Assembly (NCBI RefSeq): GCF_902506375.1
Contig: NZ_LR733284.1
Coordinates: forward strand, 287,508-351,507
Length of the DNA: 64,000 bases
Origin: Microbacterium sp. 8M
GTDB taxonomy: Bacteria; Actinomycetota; Actinomycetes; Actinomycetales; Microbacteriaceae
Reading direction: 5' to 3'
The notes under the pieces are model-generated. The model made no database searches and was not told the DNA's origin. It saw nothing but the letters and a program-made list of their open reading frames with translations. Shown piece by piece: positions 52,082 through 60,911 of this stretch (position 1 is its first letter; each line of letters opens with the position of its first letter). A program made the translations under genes and the position numbers.

Positions 52082-55000
52082 CGCCGCTCAGCGTCGCCGA
52101 CGGGCCCGAGGCGCCGCCCTCCTCCCGTCCGCGCGCCGGGGTCTGGGGCGACACGATCGTCCATTCGTACCGGTTCGATCCCGCGGATGGCGTGCAGCGG
52201 ATGGCGCTGCCCGGCGAGCACCTGCTCGGGTGCGGCACGGTGCTGCACTGGGCGTTCTACGCCGACGGCCCGGGAGCGACGGCGGCCCCGCACGCGTCGC
52301 TCGCGGTGACGGTGGATGTGCTGCTGTCCGACGGTACCCGGATCGGCGAGGACGCGAGCATGCGCGACCGATACGGCTTCGCGCTCGGTCCCGACGCCCA
52401 GTTCCGTGCCGCGTGGTCGATGCCGGAGCAGTGGAACGCGAACTCCGTCGCACTCGGCGCGTGGGCCGGCAGCACCGCGCAGATCGAGGTCGTGCTGGGC
52501 GCCGAGGCGGCGCGGACCGGCGCACCCGCGGCCGGGTACCTCCAGGTGCGGCTCGAGTACGACGCCGTGCATGAGGGGGCGGCATCGGCGCCGTCCGACC
52601 GCGTGGACACCCGCCGCGGCAGTCACGCGGGACCGCAGTTCTCCCGTGGCAACACCATCCCGATCACGGCGGCCCCGCACGGCTTCTGCTTCCTCACCCC
52701 TGCCACCGACGCGGGCGATGTGCGCTGGCCATACCGGCCGTTCCTGCACGACGACGTCGCCTCGGATGGCATCCCCTCGGTCGGCGCCCCCTCGGTCGGC
52801 AGCCCCTCAGTCGGAGAGGGGCTCCGCCGCCTCGAGGCCGTGCAGTTCTCGCACCAGCCGAGCCCCTGGATCGGCGACCACGGCGTGCTGCAGCTGATGC
52901 CGTTCATCGGCGAGCCGCACTCCGATCGCGCGGCTCGGCGGCGAGGGATCCTGCCGGGCACCGAGCGGGCGCGCCCGTACCTGTACGCCGTCGAGCTCAC
53001 CGGCGGTCTGACCGTGGAGGTCACCGCGACCGATCACGGCGGCGCGTTCCGGGTGACGGCCGCGGAGCCCGGCGCGGCCGTAGGGTTCGTGCTCGACCAG
53101 GTCGGCCCTGAGGGCCGGCTGACCTTCTCCGCCGACGGTGGCGCCTTCACGGGCTGGGTGCCCGAGGGTGATCCGGCCTGGGGGAACCCGCCGCGCACCT
53201 ACTTCGCCGGACGGATCGTGGCGGAGCCCGGTGCGGACGGATCCGTCCCGCACGGCGCACTCGCCGACGCAGGCCACGAGCGGGTCGCGGGCTACGTCGC
53301 CGGCCGGGGCACGGTCGAGGTTCGCATCGCCCTCTCATACCTCTCGGTCGTGCAGGCCGAGCGCACGCTCGCGCTCGAACTGCCGGCAGAGGTGTCGTTC
53401 GACCGGCTCCGCGATGCTCTGCAGGCGCGCTGGGACGAGCTGCTCGGTGCGGTGCAGATCCCGCCGCTGCCCGCCGATGCGCATCCGGGCCGTGCCCTCG
53501 CGCACGAGGAGGATGCGGCGCGGATCGCTTCGGCCCTGTACCGGCTGCACCTGTATCCGTGCCGGGTGGACGAGAACACCGGCACCGCCGAGCGCCCCCT
53601 GCCGCGCTACGCCGACGCGACCGCGCCGGCAGCACCGCACGGCGAGGACGAGACCGGAGCGGTCGTGCGCGACGGTGAGGCCTTCGTCACGAACGGATAC
53701 TGGGACACGTACCGCACGGCCTGGCCGATGCTGGGCATGCTGGATCCGGCCGCCACCGGCGCGATGCTCGACGGCCTGCTGCGGCAGTGGCGGGACGGCG
53801 GCTGGATGGCGCGCTGGAGCGCGCCCGGGTACGTCGACTGCATGGTCGGCACCTCCAGCGACCAGATCTTCGCCGACGCCGCCGTCCGCGGCGTGCCGTT
53901 CGCCGCGGCCGACGCGTTCGAGAGCGCCTGGCGCAACGCCTCCGAGCCGTCCGCGGATCCGCGGCAGGGGCGAAAGGGGATCGGTGCAGGACGCTTCCTG
54001 GGCTGGATCCCTTCGTCCGTGCAGGAGGGGATGAGCTGGAGCATCGAGAACGCGATCAGCGACGCTGGCATCGCGCAGCTGGCCGATGAGCTCGCCGCGG
54101 ATCCCGCTGCCGACGCCTCGGCGCGCGCACGCTGGCGCGCCTTCTCCCGCGCGTTCCGCAACCGCGCTCTCTCGTACCGCGCCCTCTTCGACCCCGAATC
54201 GGGGTTCTTCCGTGGGCGCGACGCGACCGGATCCTTCTCCACCGCGTCGTTCGACCCGCGGGTGTGGGGCGGCGACTACGTCGAGACCAACGCATGGGGG
54301 ATGTCGGTCAGCGCGGTGCACGACGGCGCCGGACTCGCCGCGCTGCACGGTGGCCCGGCCGGCCTGCGCGCGCACCTGAACCAGCTGTTCGCCGAACCCG
54401 AGACCGCGGAACCGGCGTTCGGCGGCGCGTACGGCACCGTGATCCACGAGCAGCGCGAGGCCAGGGCGCTGCGGTCGGGGATGTGCGCGATCTCCAACCA
54501 GCCGGCGCATCACATCCCGTGGATGCACGTGTTCGGCGACGAGCCGTGGCGCGCCGGCGCGACCGTGCACGCGCTCGCGCGCCGGCTCTTCACGGGCGCG
54601 ATGATCGCGCAGGGATTCCCCGGCGACGAGGACAACGGCGAGATGAGCGCGTGGTGGCTGTGGGCCGCGCTCGGCCTGTACCCCCTCGAACTCGGCGCGG
54701 GTGTGCTGCGCATCGGGGCGCCGCTGCTCGACGACGTCGCGGTGCGCCGCGCCGACGGGCGGACGCTGCGGATCCGCACCCGGAGGGAGACCCCGGAGGC
54801 CGCGCTGCTCGTCGATGCGCGCCTCGATGGCGCCCCGCTGGCGCAGCCGCTGCTCGATGTCCGGGTGCTGGATCGGGGCGCCGACGCGGTGCTCGACCTC
54901 GTGCTGACCGCCGACCCGGCGCGTGCCGCGGCGTCGCCGCTGTGGGCGCCCGCCCTTTCCACCGCGGCGACCCTTTCCGGCGCTCGCGGCTGGCGCGCCG

Positions 55001-55440
55001 ACCTCACCGGGCCCGTCGAGGTCCCGGGCGCCGAGCGCGCCGGATCACCGGGCGCGCCGTTCGGATCCGGCGATGTCGCGGCCCTCTTCGCCGACGACGC
55101 CGATGCCGCAGTCCCGCTCGCGGCGGGCGAGGTCGCCGGCTGGCGCTTCGCCGCGCCGACCACGGTCACCGACGCCACCTTGACCGCCGTCGCGGCGACG
55201 GCCGCCGAGGCGCTGGTGTGGGAGTGCAGCGCCGACGGCGAGACCTGGGTCCCGGTCGCGACCACGCATCGCGAGGACCTTCCCGCCGACCGCACGGTGC
55301 CCTTCACGTTCGCCGCCCCCGTGACCGCCGGGATGCTGCGCGTGCGCGCGACCCGGCCGGTGGTGCTGCGGCAGATCGAGCTGTTCGACCTCGGCGACCT
55401 CGAGTTCGACGCCCGGGAGGATCCGGGTCCAGCGCGCTGA
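52078..55440 (+). CDS. GH92 alpha-mannosidase (probably exo-alpha-1,2-type)
   Basis: The 1120-residue protein has an N-terminal beta-sandwich, NGYWDTYRTAWPMLGML (about residue 537), QEGMSWSIENAISD, the NQPAHHIPWMHVFG segment and PGDEDNGEMSAWWLWAALGLYPLE (about 848), which is the GH92 signature region with catalytic Glu and Ca2+ ligands. A C-terminal discoidin-like domain follows (about 1000-1115). The cut is on alpha-linked mannose of N-glycans; the linkage specificity is inferred from family. No signal peptide: it acts in the cytoplasm. A short PSVG triplet repeat occurs at about residues 239-253. The start overlaps the upstream stop. Confidence 0.9.
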   Translation: MTPLSVADGPEAPPSSRPRAGVWGDTIVHSYRFDPADGVQRMALPGEHLLGCGTVLHWAFYADGPGATAAPHASLAVTVDVLLSDGTRIGEDASMRDRYGFALGPDAQFRAAWSMPEQWNANSVALGAWAGSTAQIEVVLGAEAARTGAPAAGYLQVRLEYDAVHEGAASAPSDRVDTRRGSHAGPQFSRGNTIPITAAPHGFCFLTPATDAGDVRWPYRPFLHDDVASDGIPSVGAPSVGSPSVGEGLRRLEAVQFSHQPSPWIGDHGVLQLMPFIGEPHSDRAARRRGILPGTERARPYLYAVELTGGLTVEVTATDHGGAFRVTAAEPGAAVGFVLDQVGPEGRLTFSADGGAFTGWVPEGDPAWGNPPRTYFAGRIVAEPGADGSVPHGALADAGHERVAGYVAGRGTVEVRIALSYLSVVQAERTLALELPAEVSFDRLRDALQARWDELLGAVQIPPLPADAHPGRALAHEEDAARIASALYRLHLYPCRVDENTGTAERPLPRYADATAPAAPHGEDETGAVVRDGEAFVTNGYWDTYRTAWPMLGMLDPAATGAMLDGLLRQWRDGGWMARWSAPGYVDCMVGTSSDQIFADAAVRGVPFAAADAFESAWRNASEPSADPRQGRKGIGAGRFLGWIPSSVQEGMSWSIENAISDAGIAQLADELAADPAADASARARWRAFSRAFRNRALSYRALFDPESGFFRGRDATGSFSTASFDPRVWGGDYVETNAWGMSVSAVHDGAGLAALHGGPAGLRAHLNQLFAEPETAEPAFGGAYGTVIHEQREARALRSGMCAISNQPAHHIPWMHVFGDEPWRAGATVHALARRLFTGAMIAQGFPGDEDNGEMSAWWLWAALGLYPLELGAGVLRIGAPLLDDVAVRRADGRTLRIRTRRETPEAALLVDARLDGAPLAQPLLDVRVLDRGADAVLDLVLTADPARAAASPLWAPALSTAATLSGARGWRADLTGPVEVPGAERAGSPGAPFGSGDVAALFADDADAAVPLAAGEVAGWRFAAPTTVTDATLTAVAATAAEALVWECSADGETWVPVATTHREDLPADRTVPFTFAAPVTAGMLRVRATRPVVLRQIELFDLGDLEFDAREDPGPAR

Positions 55441-55497
55441 TCCGTGCCGGCCTGGATCCTCCCACCCCATGCAACGAAGCAGAGACGGAGAAAGACC

Positions 55498-56727
55498 ATG
55501 AGCATTCCCCGATCCCTCCGGCGCGCTGCCGCCGGCACCGCCGTCGGCGCGATCCTCGCCGCAGCAGTGCTGGCCGCCGTGCCCGCCGCCGCATCGAGCG
55601 CGCAGTCCGGCAAGCCGATTCCGCCCGCCCCCGCCGACACGGATCCGAAGCGGGTCGTGTACGTCGAGGTGAACAGCAACGACATGGCGAACGTCGCCGA
55701 CTACACGCTCGAAGGCTCCCAGCGGCCCGCGTTCGACATGGCGATGATCTTCGCCGCGAACATCAACTACGACCAGGCGAAGGGCGAGGCATACCTGTTC
55801 CTCAACGACCGCGTCACGCAGACCCTGCAGGACGCGGAGCACCAGATCCGCCCGCTGCAGCAGCGCGGCACCAAGGTGCTGCTGTCGATCCTGGGCAACC
55901 ACGAAGGGGCCGGATTCGCGAACTTCCCGTCGCAGGCGGCGGCGAGCGCATTCGCGGACCAGGTCGCGCAGGTCGTGCAGCAGTACGGCCTGGACGGCGT
56001 CGACTTCGATGACGAGTGGGCCGAGTACGGCAAGAACGGCACGGGCCAGCCCAATGATGCCTCGTTCGTGCAGCTGGTCACGGCGCTGCGCGCTAAGCTC
56101 GGCCCCGACAAGCTCCTCACGCTCTACAACATCGGCCCGTCGGCCGAGCGCACCGTGTACGACGGTGTGCAGGCGGGATCGCTGCTGGACTACGCGTGGA
56201 ACCCGTACTACGGCGCCTGGGAGCCGCCGCAGATCCCCGGCATCGCTCCCGACCGTGCCGGCGCCGCCGCGATCGATCTCACTCAGCCGTCGCAGCAGGA
56301 TCTCGCGGCGGAGTACGCGCAGCGCACGGTGGACGAGGGCTTCGGGGTCTTCGTGACGTACAACCTCACCGCCGGTGACCACTCCGCGTTCCTCTCCGGC
56401 ATCACCCGCCCGCTGACGGGGCACGACACCGCCTACCGCGCCCCCTGGTTCGACGTGAAGGGCGCGGCCGCCGCCACCTGCGCCGGCGGTCGGATCAAGC
56501 TCACGCTGACCGCGCGCAACGACGAGTCTTTCCCGCTCGGGATCGAGGCGCAGTCGCAGGCCGGATCCCGCGGTTTCGCGGCGGTCGAACCCGGGGCGAG
56601 CCGCACGGTCGTGCAGCAGCCGGCCGCGGGCACAGCGCTGGACGGCACGGCGACGCTGCGGGTGACCGCGGCGGACGGGCGCACTAGCACGATCGAGCTG
56701 CCGTACACGGTCCCCGCCTGCTCGTGA
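55498..56727 (+). CDS. Endo H-like GH18 endo-beta-N-acetylglucosaminidase (secreted)
   Basis: The 409-residue protein has a signal peptide (about residues 1-35, cut near AAASSA) and the GH18 motif DGVDFDDE (D166, D169, D171, E173), followed by EYGKNGTGQPNDASFVQLVTAL and LYNIGPSAERTVYDG...DYAWNPYYGAW, regions I recognise as Endo H. This enzyme cuts the chitobiose core of high-mannose N-glycans, leaving one GlcNAc on the protein. A C-terminal beta-sandwich (about 320-409) is extra. It would release the substrates that the ABC system imports. GGAGAAAGACC precedes the ATG. Confidence 0.92.
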   Translation: MSIPRSLRRAAAGTAVGAILAAAVLAAVPAAASSAQSGKPIPPAPADTDPKRVVYVEVNSNDMANVADYTLEGSQRPAFDMAMIFAANINYDQAKGEAYLFLNDRVTQTLQDAEHQIRPLQQRGTKVLLSILGNHEGAGFANFPSQAAASAFADQVAQVVQQYGLDGVDFDDEWAEYGKNGTGQPNDASFVQLVTALRAKLGPDKLLTLYNIGPSAERTVYDGVQAGSLLDYAWNPYYGAWEPPQIPGIAPDRAGAAAIDLTQPSQQDLAAEYAQRTVDEGFGVFVTYNLTAGDHSAFLSGITRPLTGHDTAYRAPWFDVKGAAAATCAGGRIKLTLTARNDESFPLGIEAQSQAGSRGFAAVEPGASRTVVQQPAAGTALDGTATLRVTAADGRTSTIELPYTVPACS

Positions 56728-58277
56728 CCCATCCGGAGCGGAACGACGGGGGCTGGCGGGCGATCCCGCAGCCCACGTCGTTCCGCTCGTCCGGCGGGAG
56801 CTGGGCACCGCAGCGGGTGCGGGTCGTGGCGGGCACCACGGCGCTGCGTCGAGAGGCGGCCCGGATCGAGGTCGAACTGGCGGACCTGGGCATCGGGCCG
56901 GCGCACGCCGCCGCGGATCCCGCTCTGCGTCTGAAGCTCACGCCGCTGGGCGCTCCCCGGTTCCTGAGTGCCCCTCGGTCCCTGAGCGAGCGCAGCGAGA
57001 CGAAGGACGCTCGGGAACTGCGCAGCGAGACGAAGGGCCCCCATCCCGACGAGTCGTTCCGGATCCACATCGCCGACGACGTCACGATCACGGCCGCGTC
57101 CCCAGCGGGCGTGTTCCGGGCGACCCGGCAGCTGCTGCACAACCTGCGCGCGCAGGGCGCCGTGCCGCGCGGGCACGTGCGGTCCACGCCCGCCGTCGCC
57201 AAGCGCGGCCTGCATCTCGACACGGGCCGCAAGCACTACCCGGCGGACTGGATCCTGCAGCAGCTGCACGCGGCGGCCGATGTCGGCGTCAACGTCTTCC
57301 AGTGGCACTTCTCCGAGAACGAGGGGTTCCGGCTCGAGTCCGAAGCCTTCCCCGAGATCGTCTCCGCCGAGCACATCGGGCGCACCGAGGCGGCAGAGAT
57401 CGTGGCCGCCGCGCACGATCTGCACATCGATCTCGTCCCGTCCCTGGACATGCCCGGGCATCTGCGGCACGTGCTGACCGCGCACCCCGAGCAGTGCCTG
57501 CCGGAGGTGCCCGGCCTCCCCACCGACCACGCGCTCGACATCACCCGCGAAGAACCGATCCGCTTCGCGCTCGCGCTCATCGACGATCTGAGCGCCGTGT
57601 TCCCGCGCAGCGCCCGCTGGAACCTCGGCGGAGACGAGTTCGTCGACTTCGACCGCATGCGGGAGTTCCCCGGGCTCGCGGCCGCCGCGCGGGAGCGGTA
57701 CGGGCCCGCGGGGACCGGCTTCGACCTTCTCACCGCCTTCGCGAACCGCGTCGCGGCCCATCTGCGCGACCGCGGCCTCGAGGCGCGCGCCTGGAACGAC
57801 GGCCTGCTGCGCAGCGAGGTCGAGCTCCTGGATCCGGAGATCGTGCTGACGTGGTGGACGAACTGGCACGCGCACATGCGCCCGGTCGCCGATGCGCTCG
57901 CCGCGGGGCACCGGATCGTCAACGTCAACGACGCCCTGTTCTACTACGTCCTCGGCGAGAACGCCGGCTACCGATACCCGACCGCCGCGCGGATCTGGGA
58001 GGCGGACTGGCATCCGGGGATGTTCCCCGCGCTCTGGGGCCCCGCGGGCCAGAGCACGGTGCCGCAGCAGTTCCCGCGGCCGTACCCGGACTGGCTGCTG
58101 GGCGTCTCGTTCGCGGTCTGGTCCGACCGCCCCGAGGCGCAGACCCCCGCCGAGGTCGCCACGGGCATCCGAGCGCCGCTGCGGGCGATGGCGGAGCGGG
58201 CGTGGAACGCCGGATCCGCACTGTCCCTCACCGAATTCGAGCAGCTGGACGCCGCGATCGGGGAAGTCCGGGCCTGA
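56724..58277 (+). CDS. GH20 beta-N-acetylhexosaminidase
   Basis: The 517-residue protein has the GH20 domain: N-terminal GH20b-like domain, RGLHLDTGRKHYP, VFQWHFSENEGFRLES, PSLDMPGHLRHVL and NLGGDEFVDFD with the catalytic pair D304-E305 (substrate-assisted mechanism). It removes terminal GlcNAc or GalNAc. No signal peptide is present. Bases 56957-57037 hold three partial family C copies, giving SLSERSETK and RSETK in frame at about residues 81-104, inside the N-terminal domain. Its ATG overlaps the GH18 stop by four bases; it ends the operon. Confidence 0.9.
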   Translation: MTHPERNDGGWRAIPQPTSFRSSGGSWAPQRVRVVAGTTALRREAARIEVELADLGIGPAHAAADPALRLKLTPLGAPRFLSAPRSLSERSETKDARELRSETKGPHPDESFRIHIADDVTITAASPAGVFRATRQLLHNLRAQGAVPRGHVRSTPAVAKRGLHLDTGRKHYPADWILQQLHAAADVGVNVFQWHFSENEGFRLESEAFPEIVSAEHIGRTEAAEIVAAAHDLHIDLVPSLDMPGHLRHVLTAHPEQCLPEVPGLPTDHALDITREEPIRFALALIDDLSAVFPRSARWNLGGDEFVDFDRMREFPGLAAAARERYGPAGTGFDLLTAFANRVAAHLRDRGLEARAWNDGLLRSEVELLDPEIVLTWWTNWHAHMRPVADALAAGHRIVNVNDALFYYVLGENAGYRYPTAARIWEADWHPGMFPALWGPAGQSTVPQQFPRPYPDWLLGVSFAVWSDRPEAQTPAEVATGIRAPLRAMAERAWNAGSALSLTEFEQLDAAIGEVRA

Positions 58278-58291
58278 ACTGCCGTGATCGT

Positions 58292-58360
58292 ATTCAGGTG
58301 GATGATGAGAAGCGCCTCGGCAGCGCGATTCGAGGCGCTTCCGCGGAATCCCGCCTGAAT
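58292..58360 (+). terminator. Nested hairpin after the GH20 gene
   Basis: GAAGCGCCTCG (58309-58319) pairs with CGAGGCGCTTC (58331-58341) around an 11-nt loop, and outer arms ATTCAGGTGG (58292-58301) and CCGCCTGAAT (58351-58360) extend the structure. It lies 14 bp beyond the GH20 stop and probably ends the operon. Confidence 0.65.
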
Positions 58361-58387
58361 CGCGAGCTGTCGGATCCGGTGACCCGA

Positions 58388-58972
58388 TCAGCCCTTGGCG
58401 GCGGCCTTCATCGCGCGCTTGTGCTCGCGGACCTTCGCGAGCGACTCCGGCGAGACGATGTCGGCGACCGAGCGGAAGGATCCGGCTTCACCATAGGGTG
58501 CCGAGGCCTCCCGCCAGCCCTCTCCGGTGAAGCCGTACTGCTTGCCCAGCAGGGCGAGGAAGATCTTCGCCTTCTGCTCGCCGAAGCCCGGGAGCGTCTT
58601 CAGTCGGCGCAGGACCTCGGGTCCGTCCGGCCCGGTCTCCGAGCCTGTCGAAGGACGGGTCCACAGGTTCGCGGCATCGCCGCCCCAGTCGTCCACGAGC
58701 GTCTGGCACAGCGTCTGCACGCGCGCCGCCATCGAACCGGGGAAGCGGTGCACCGACGGCGACTGCTTGAACGCCGCGAGGAACTCGTCCGGGTCGTAGG
58801 ACGCGATCGTCGCCGCGTCGGTCGCGCCGGTGCGCTGCTCGATCTTGAGCGGGCCGGCGAACGCGGTCTCCATGGCGACCTGCTGGTCCAGCAGCATCCC
58901 CACGAGCAGGGCGAGCGGGTTCTCGGTGAGCAGGGCGTCGGCGGCGGTGTCTCCGGTGATGTGAAGGGCCAT
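58388..58972 (-). CDS. HhH-GPD-superfamily DNA glycosylase-like protein
   Basis: The 194-residue protein has PLALLVGMLLDQQVAMETAF near the N-terminus and LKTLPGFGEQKAKIFLALLGKQYGF, a helix-hairpin-helix with GPD-like loop, as in Endo III/MutY-type glycosylases. No iron-sulfur cysteines follow. The catalytic Lys is not obvious, so its activity is uncertain. The start at 58972 is the ATG with GenBank-like spacing; a longer frame reaches 59023. Bases 58631-58654 match family A and encode PSTGSET in frame at about residues 105-112, the same peptide as in the protein at 31878-32288. Confidence 0.75.
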   Translation of the reverse strand: MALHITGDTAADALLTENPLALLVGMLLDQQVAMETAFAGPLKIEQRTGATDAATIASYDPDEFLAAFKQSPSVHRFPGSMAARVQTLCQTLVDDWGGDAANLWTRPSTGSETGPDGPEVLRRLKTLPGFGEQKAKIFLALLGKQYGFTGEGWREASAPYGEAGSFRSVADIVSPESLAKVREHKRAMKAAAKG

Positions 58973-59016
58973 GGATCCAGTCTCCCATCGCGGCAGGATC
59001 CGCGAAGAAGAAGTGC

Positions 59017-59046
59017 TTGACATATTCGTCTAGACGAATGCATCAT
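59017..59046 (+). promoter_or_regulatory. Promoter with a 16-bp palindromic operator in its spacer
   Basis: TTGACA (59017-59022) is followed by ATTCGTCTAGACGAAT (59024-59039), a perfect 16-bp dyad, then CATCAT (59041-59046) as the -10. The spacer is about 17-18 bp, and transcription would start about at the ATG at 59053, making the mRNA leaderless. The ArsR protein encoded downstream is the probable binding protein. Confidence 0.65.
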
Positions 59047-59052
59047 GGACCC

Positions 59053-59523
59053 ATGAACGAGATCATCGAACGCACCGTCTCCGCCACTCCCGAGCGCGTC
59101 TGGGAGCTCTGGACCACTCCCGAGGGCATCTCGCGCTGGTGGGCGCCGGACGGCTTCCGCACCGACGTGACCACTCTCGACCTGCGTCCCGGGGGCGCGC
59201 TCGAGTACACCATGACGGCCGTCGCGCCGGAGCAGGTGGCTTTCATGGAGCAGAACGGGATGCCGCTGTCCACGCCGTCGCGCAAGCGCTTCACCGAGAT
59301 CGAGGAGCCGGACCGGCTCGGCTACGTCTCGATCATCGACTTCGTGCCGGGCCACGACGAGTACGAGCAGCTCACCGAGATCGAGCTGCATCCGACCGAC
59401 GACGGCGGCACCCGCATCGTCATGCACGTCGAGCCGCTGCACGACGAGGTGTGGACGCAGCGCCTGCTCGCCGGCCGGGCGAACGAGCTCGAGAACCTCG
59501 CCGCCCTCGTCGCTGCGGAGTGA
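59053..59523 (+). CDS. AHSA1/SRPBCC-family protein
   Basis: The 156-residue protein has the AHSA1 fold: IIERTVSATPERVWELWTTPEGISRWWAPDG at the N-terminus and EVWTQRLLAGRANELENL in the final helix. Family members bind hydrophobic ligands or act as Hsp90 co-chaperone-like or stress proteins; the ligand is unknown. It is probably leaderless and controlled by the operator in its promoter. It lies 2 bp before the ArsR-AHSA1 fusion gene, an arrangement typical of a self-regulated pair. Confidence 0.85.
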   Translation: MNEIIERTVSATPERVWELWTTPEGISRWWAPDGFRTDVTTLDLRPGGALEYTMTAVAPEQVAFMEQNGMPLSTPSRKRFTEIEEPDRLGYVSIIDFVPGHDEYEQLTEIELHPTDDGGTRIVMHVEPLHDEVWTQRLLAGRANELENLAALVAAE

Positions 59524-59525
59524 CC

Positions 59526-60497
59526 GTGGCCCGATCGTCGTCCGAAGCCGCGGGGCCGCCGGAGCCTGCGGCCGGGCCCGCCGCTGGGCTGGAGCCTGCG
59601 GCCGGGTCCGTCGCCGGGTCGGATCCGGCGTCCGCTGCCGGGGTGGAGCGCGAGGGCAGGCCCGCGGCCGGGGCGGATCCGGCGCCCGCTGCGAGCCGCC
59701 GGGCCGGATCCCCCGACCCGCAGCGCGCCTTCGCGGCGATGGGGGAACCGACCCGCTACCGCATCCTCGAAGTGCTCGCGCAGGACGCGAGCACCGTCGG
59801 CGGGGTCGCGGAGGCGATCGGCGCGCTGCAGCCGCAGACGACCAAGCACCTGCAGGCGCTCGAGGCGGCCGGCCTGATCACGGTGCACAAGCTGGGGCGG
59901 CGCCGTGTCGCCCGGCTGGACCGCGCGGCGTTCGCGGCGCTGTCCGCGCACCTGGGCACGTGGGCCCGGGCGCACTCCGACGACGACGCACTGGCCGCCT
60001 ACGAGCAGGCCATCGCCCGTGAGGACGCGGATCCCGATCGCGCTCGCACGCTGACCCTCCGCGCGGAGGTCCCCGCATCCATCGACGCCGTGTGGCAGGC
60101 CTGGACGGATCAGCACCAGGCCGCGCGGTGGTGGGCGCCGTCGCACTTCGAGGTGCGGGAGCTCGCGATCGCGCCGGAGTCCGGTGCGCCCATCCGGTTC
60201 GCCCTCGGCGAGCCCGGCGGGGCGACCTACCGCTCTCAGGGGCGCGTGCTCGAGGTCGAGCCGGGCCGGCGCCTGGTGTTCGCGCTCGCGCCGCTCGAGG
60301 AGACAGGGAAGGCGCTGTTCGACGCCGTACACACGGTCGAGCTGGACGGCGACGACGCTGTGACGACGGTCGCGCTGCGGATCGACGTCGACGGCATCCG
60401 TCCGGGTGCTGCGGCAGCGGTCGCGGGGCTCGAACCCGGATGGACGCAGCTGCTCTCCGGCCTCACGGCGCTCTTCGCCAGCGGATCCGAGGGCTGA
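59526..60497 (+). CDS. ArsR-type regulator fused to an AHSA1 domain
   Basis: The 323-residue protein has three parts: an Ala/Pro/Gly-rich tail of about 63 residues with repeated EPAAG-like units, an ArsR winged helix (about 66-135, MGEPTRYRILEVLAQ...VAEAIGALQPQTTKHLQALEAAGLI), and an AHSA1 domain (about 165-315, VPASIDAVWQAWTDQHQAARWWAP). The fused domain could be the ligand sensor. It has no clear metal-site cysteines, so it is not a classical arsenic sensor. The start is GTG at 59526. It probably binds the dyad at 59024-59039. Confidence 0.88.
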   Translation: MARSSSEAAGPPEPAAGPAAGLEPAAGSVAGSDPASAAGVEREGRPAAGADPAPAASRRAGSPDPQRAFAAMGEPTRYRILEVLAQDASTVGGVAEAIGALQPQTTKHLQALEAAGLITVHKLGRRRVARLDRAAFAALSAHLGTWARAHSDDDALAAYEQAIAREDADPDRARTLTLRAEVPASIDAVWQAWTDQHQAARWWAPSHFEVRELAIAPESGAPIRFALGEPGGATYRSQGRVLEVEPGRRLVFALAPLEETGKALFDAVHTVELDGDDAVTTVALRIDVDGIRPGAAAAVAGLEPGWTQLLSGLTALFASGSEG

Positions 60498-60500
60498 CAG

Positions 60501-60911
60501 TCAGTTGATGATCTCGCCGCGCTCGTCGGCGAGGACGGCGGCGAGCCGGTCGCGCCAGGCCTGCAGCGCCTCGGGGCTCAGGCGGGGCCAGTCGTGTACC
60601 TCGGCCACCACCCGCAACGGCTCGGTGCTGCGGTAGGAGCGGGTCGGATTGCCGGGGAACTTCTTGTCGGTGACGTTGGGGTCGTCCTCGAACGGACCGG
60701 TCGGCTCGACGAGATACACCCGCGGCTCGCCGTCGCCCGCGGCGAGCTCGGCGGCGAGGCCGGCGCCGTCGCGCAGGGCGGTGAAGTAGATGTGGTTCAT
60801 CACGATCTCGGGGCGGTAGTTCGAGCGGAACCCCGCCGTGAGGAGATCGCCCGGCTGCAGATCCGCCTTGGTGCCGTGGAAGAACGGTCCCTCGTCTGTC
60901 ACGTCGCTCAC
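60501..60911 (-). CDS. arr: Rifampin ADP-ribosyltransferase Arr
   Basis: The 136-residue protein has FFHGTKADLQPGDLLTAGFRSNYRP, MNHIYFTALRDGAGLAAEL and EPTGPFEDDPNVTDKKFPGNPTRSYRS, the Arr core, with catalytic-type H12, Y42 and D77. It modifies rifamycin C23 hydroxyl using NAD+, inactivating the drug. Environmental actinobacteria commonly carry it as an intrinsic gene. It converges on the ArsR fusion gene with a 3-bp gap and has no mobile element beside it. Confidence 0.93.
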   Translation of the reverse strand: MSDVTDEGPFFHGTKADLQPGDLLTAGFRSNYRPEIVMNHIYFTALRDGAGLAAELAAGDGEPRVYLVEPTGPFEDDPNVTDKKFPGNPTRSYRSTEPLRVVAEVHDWPRLSPEALQAWRDRLAAVLADERGEIIN

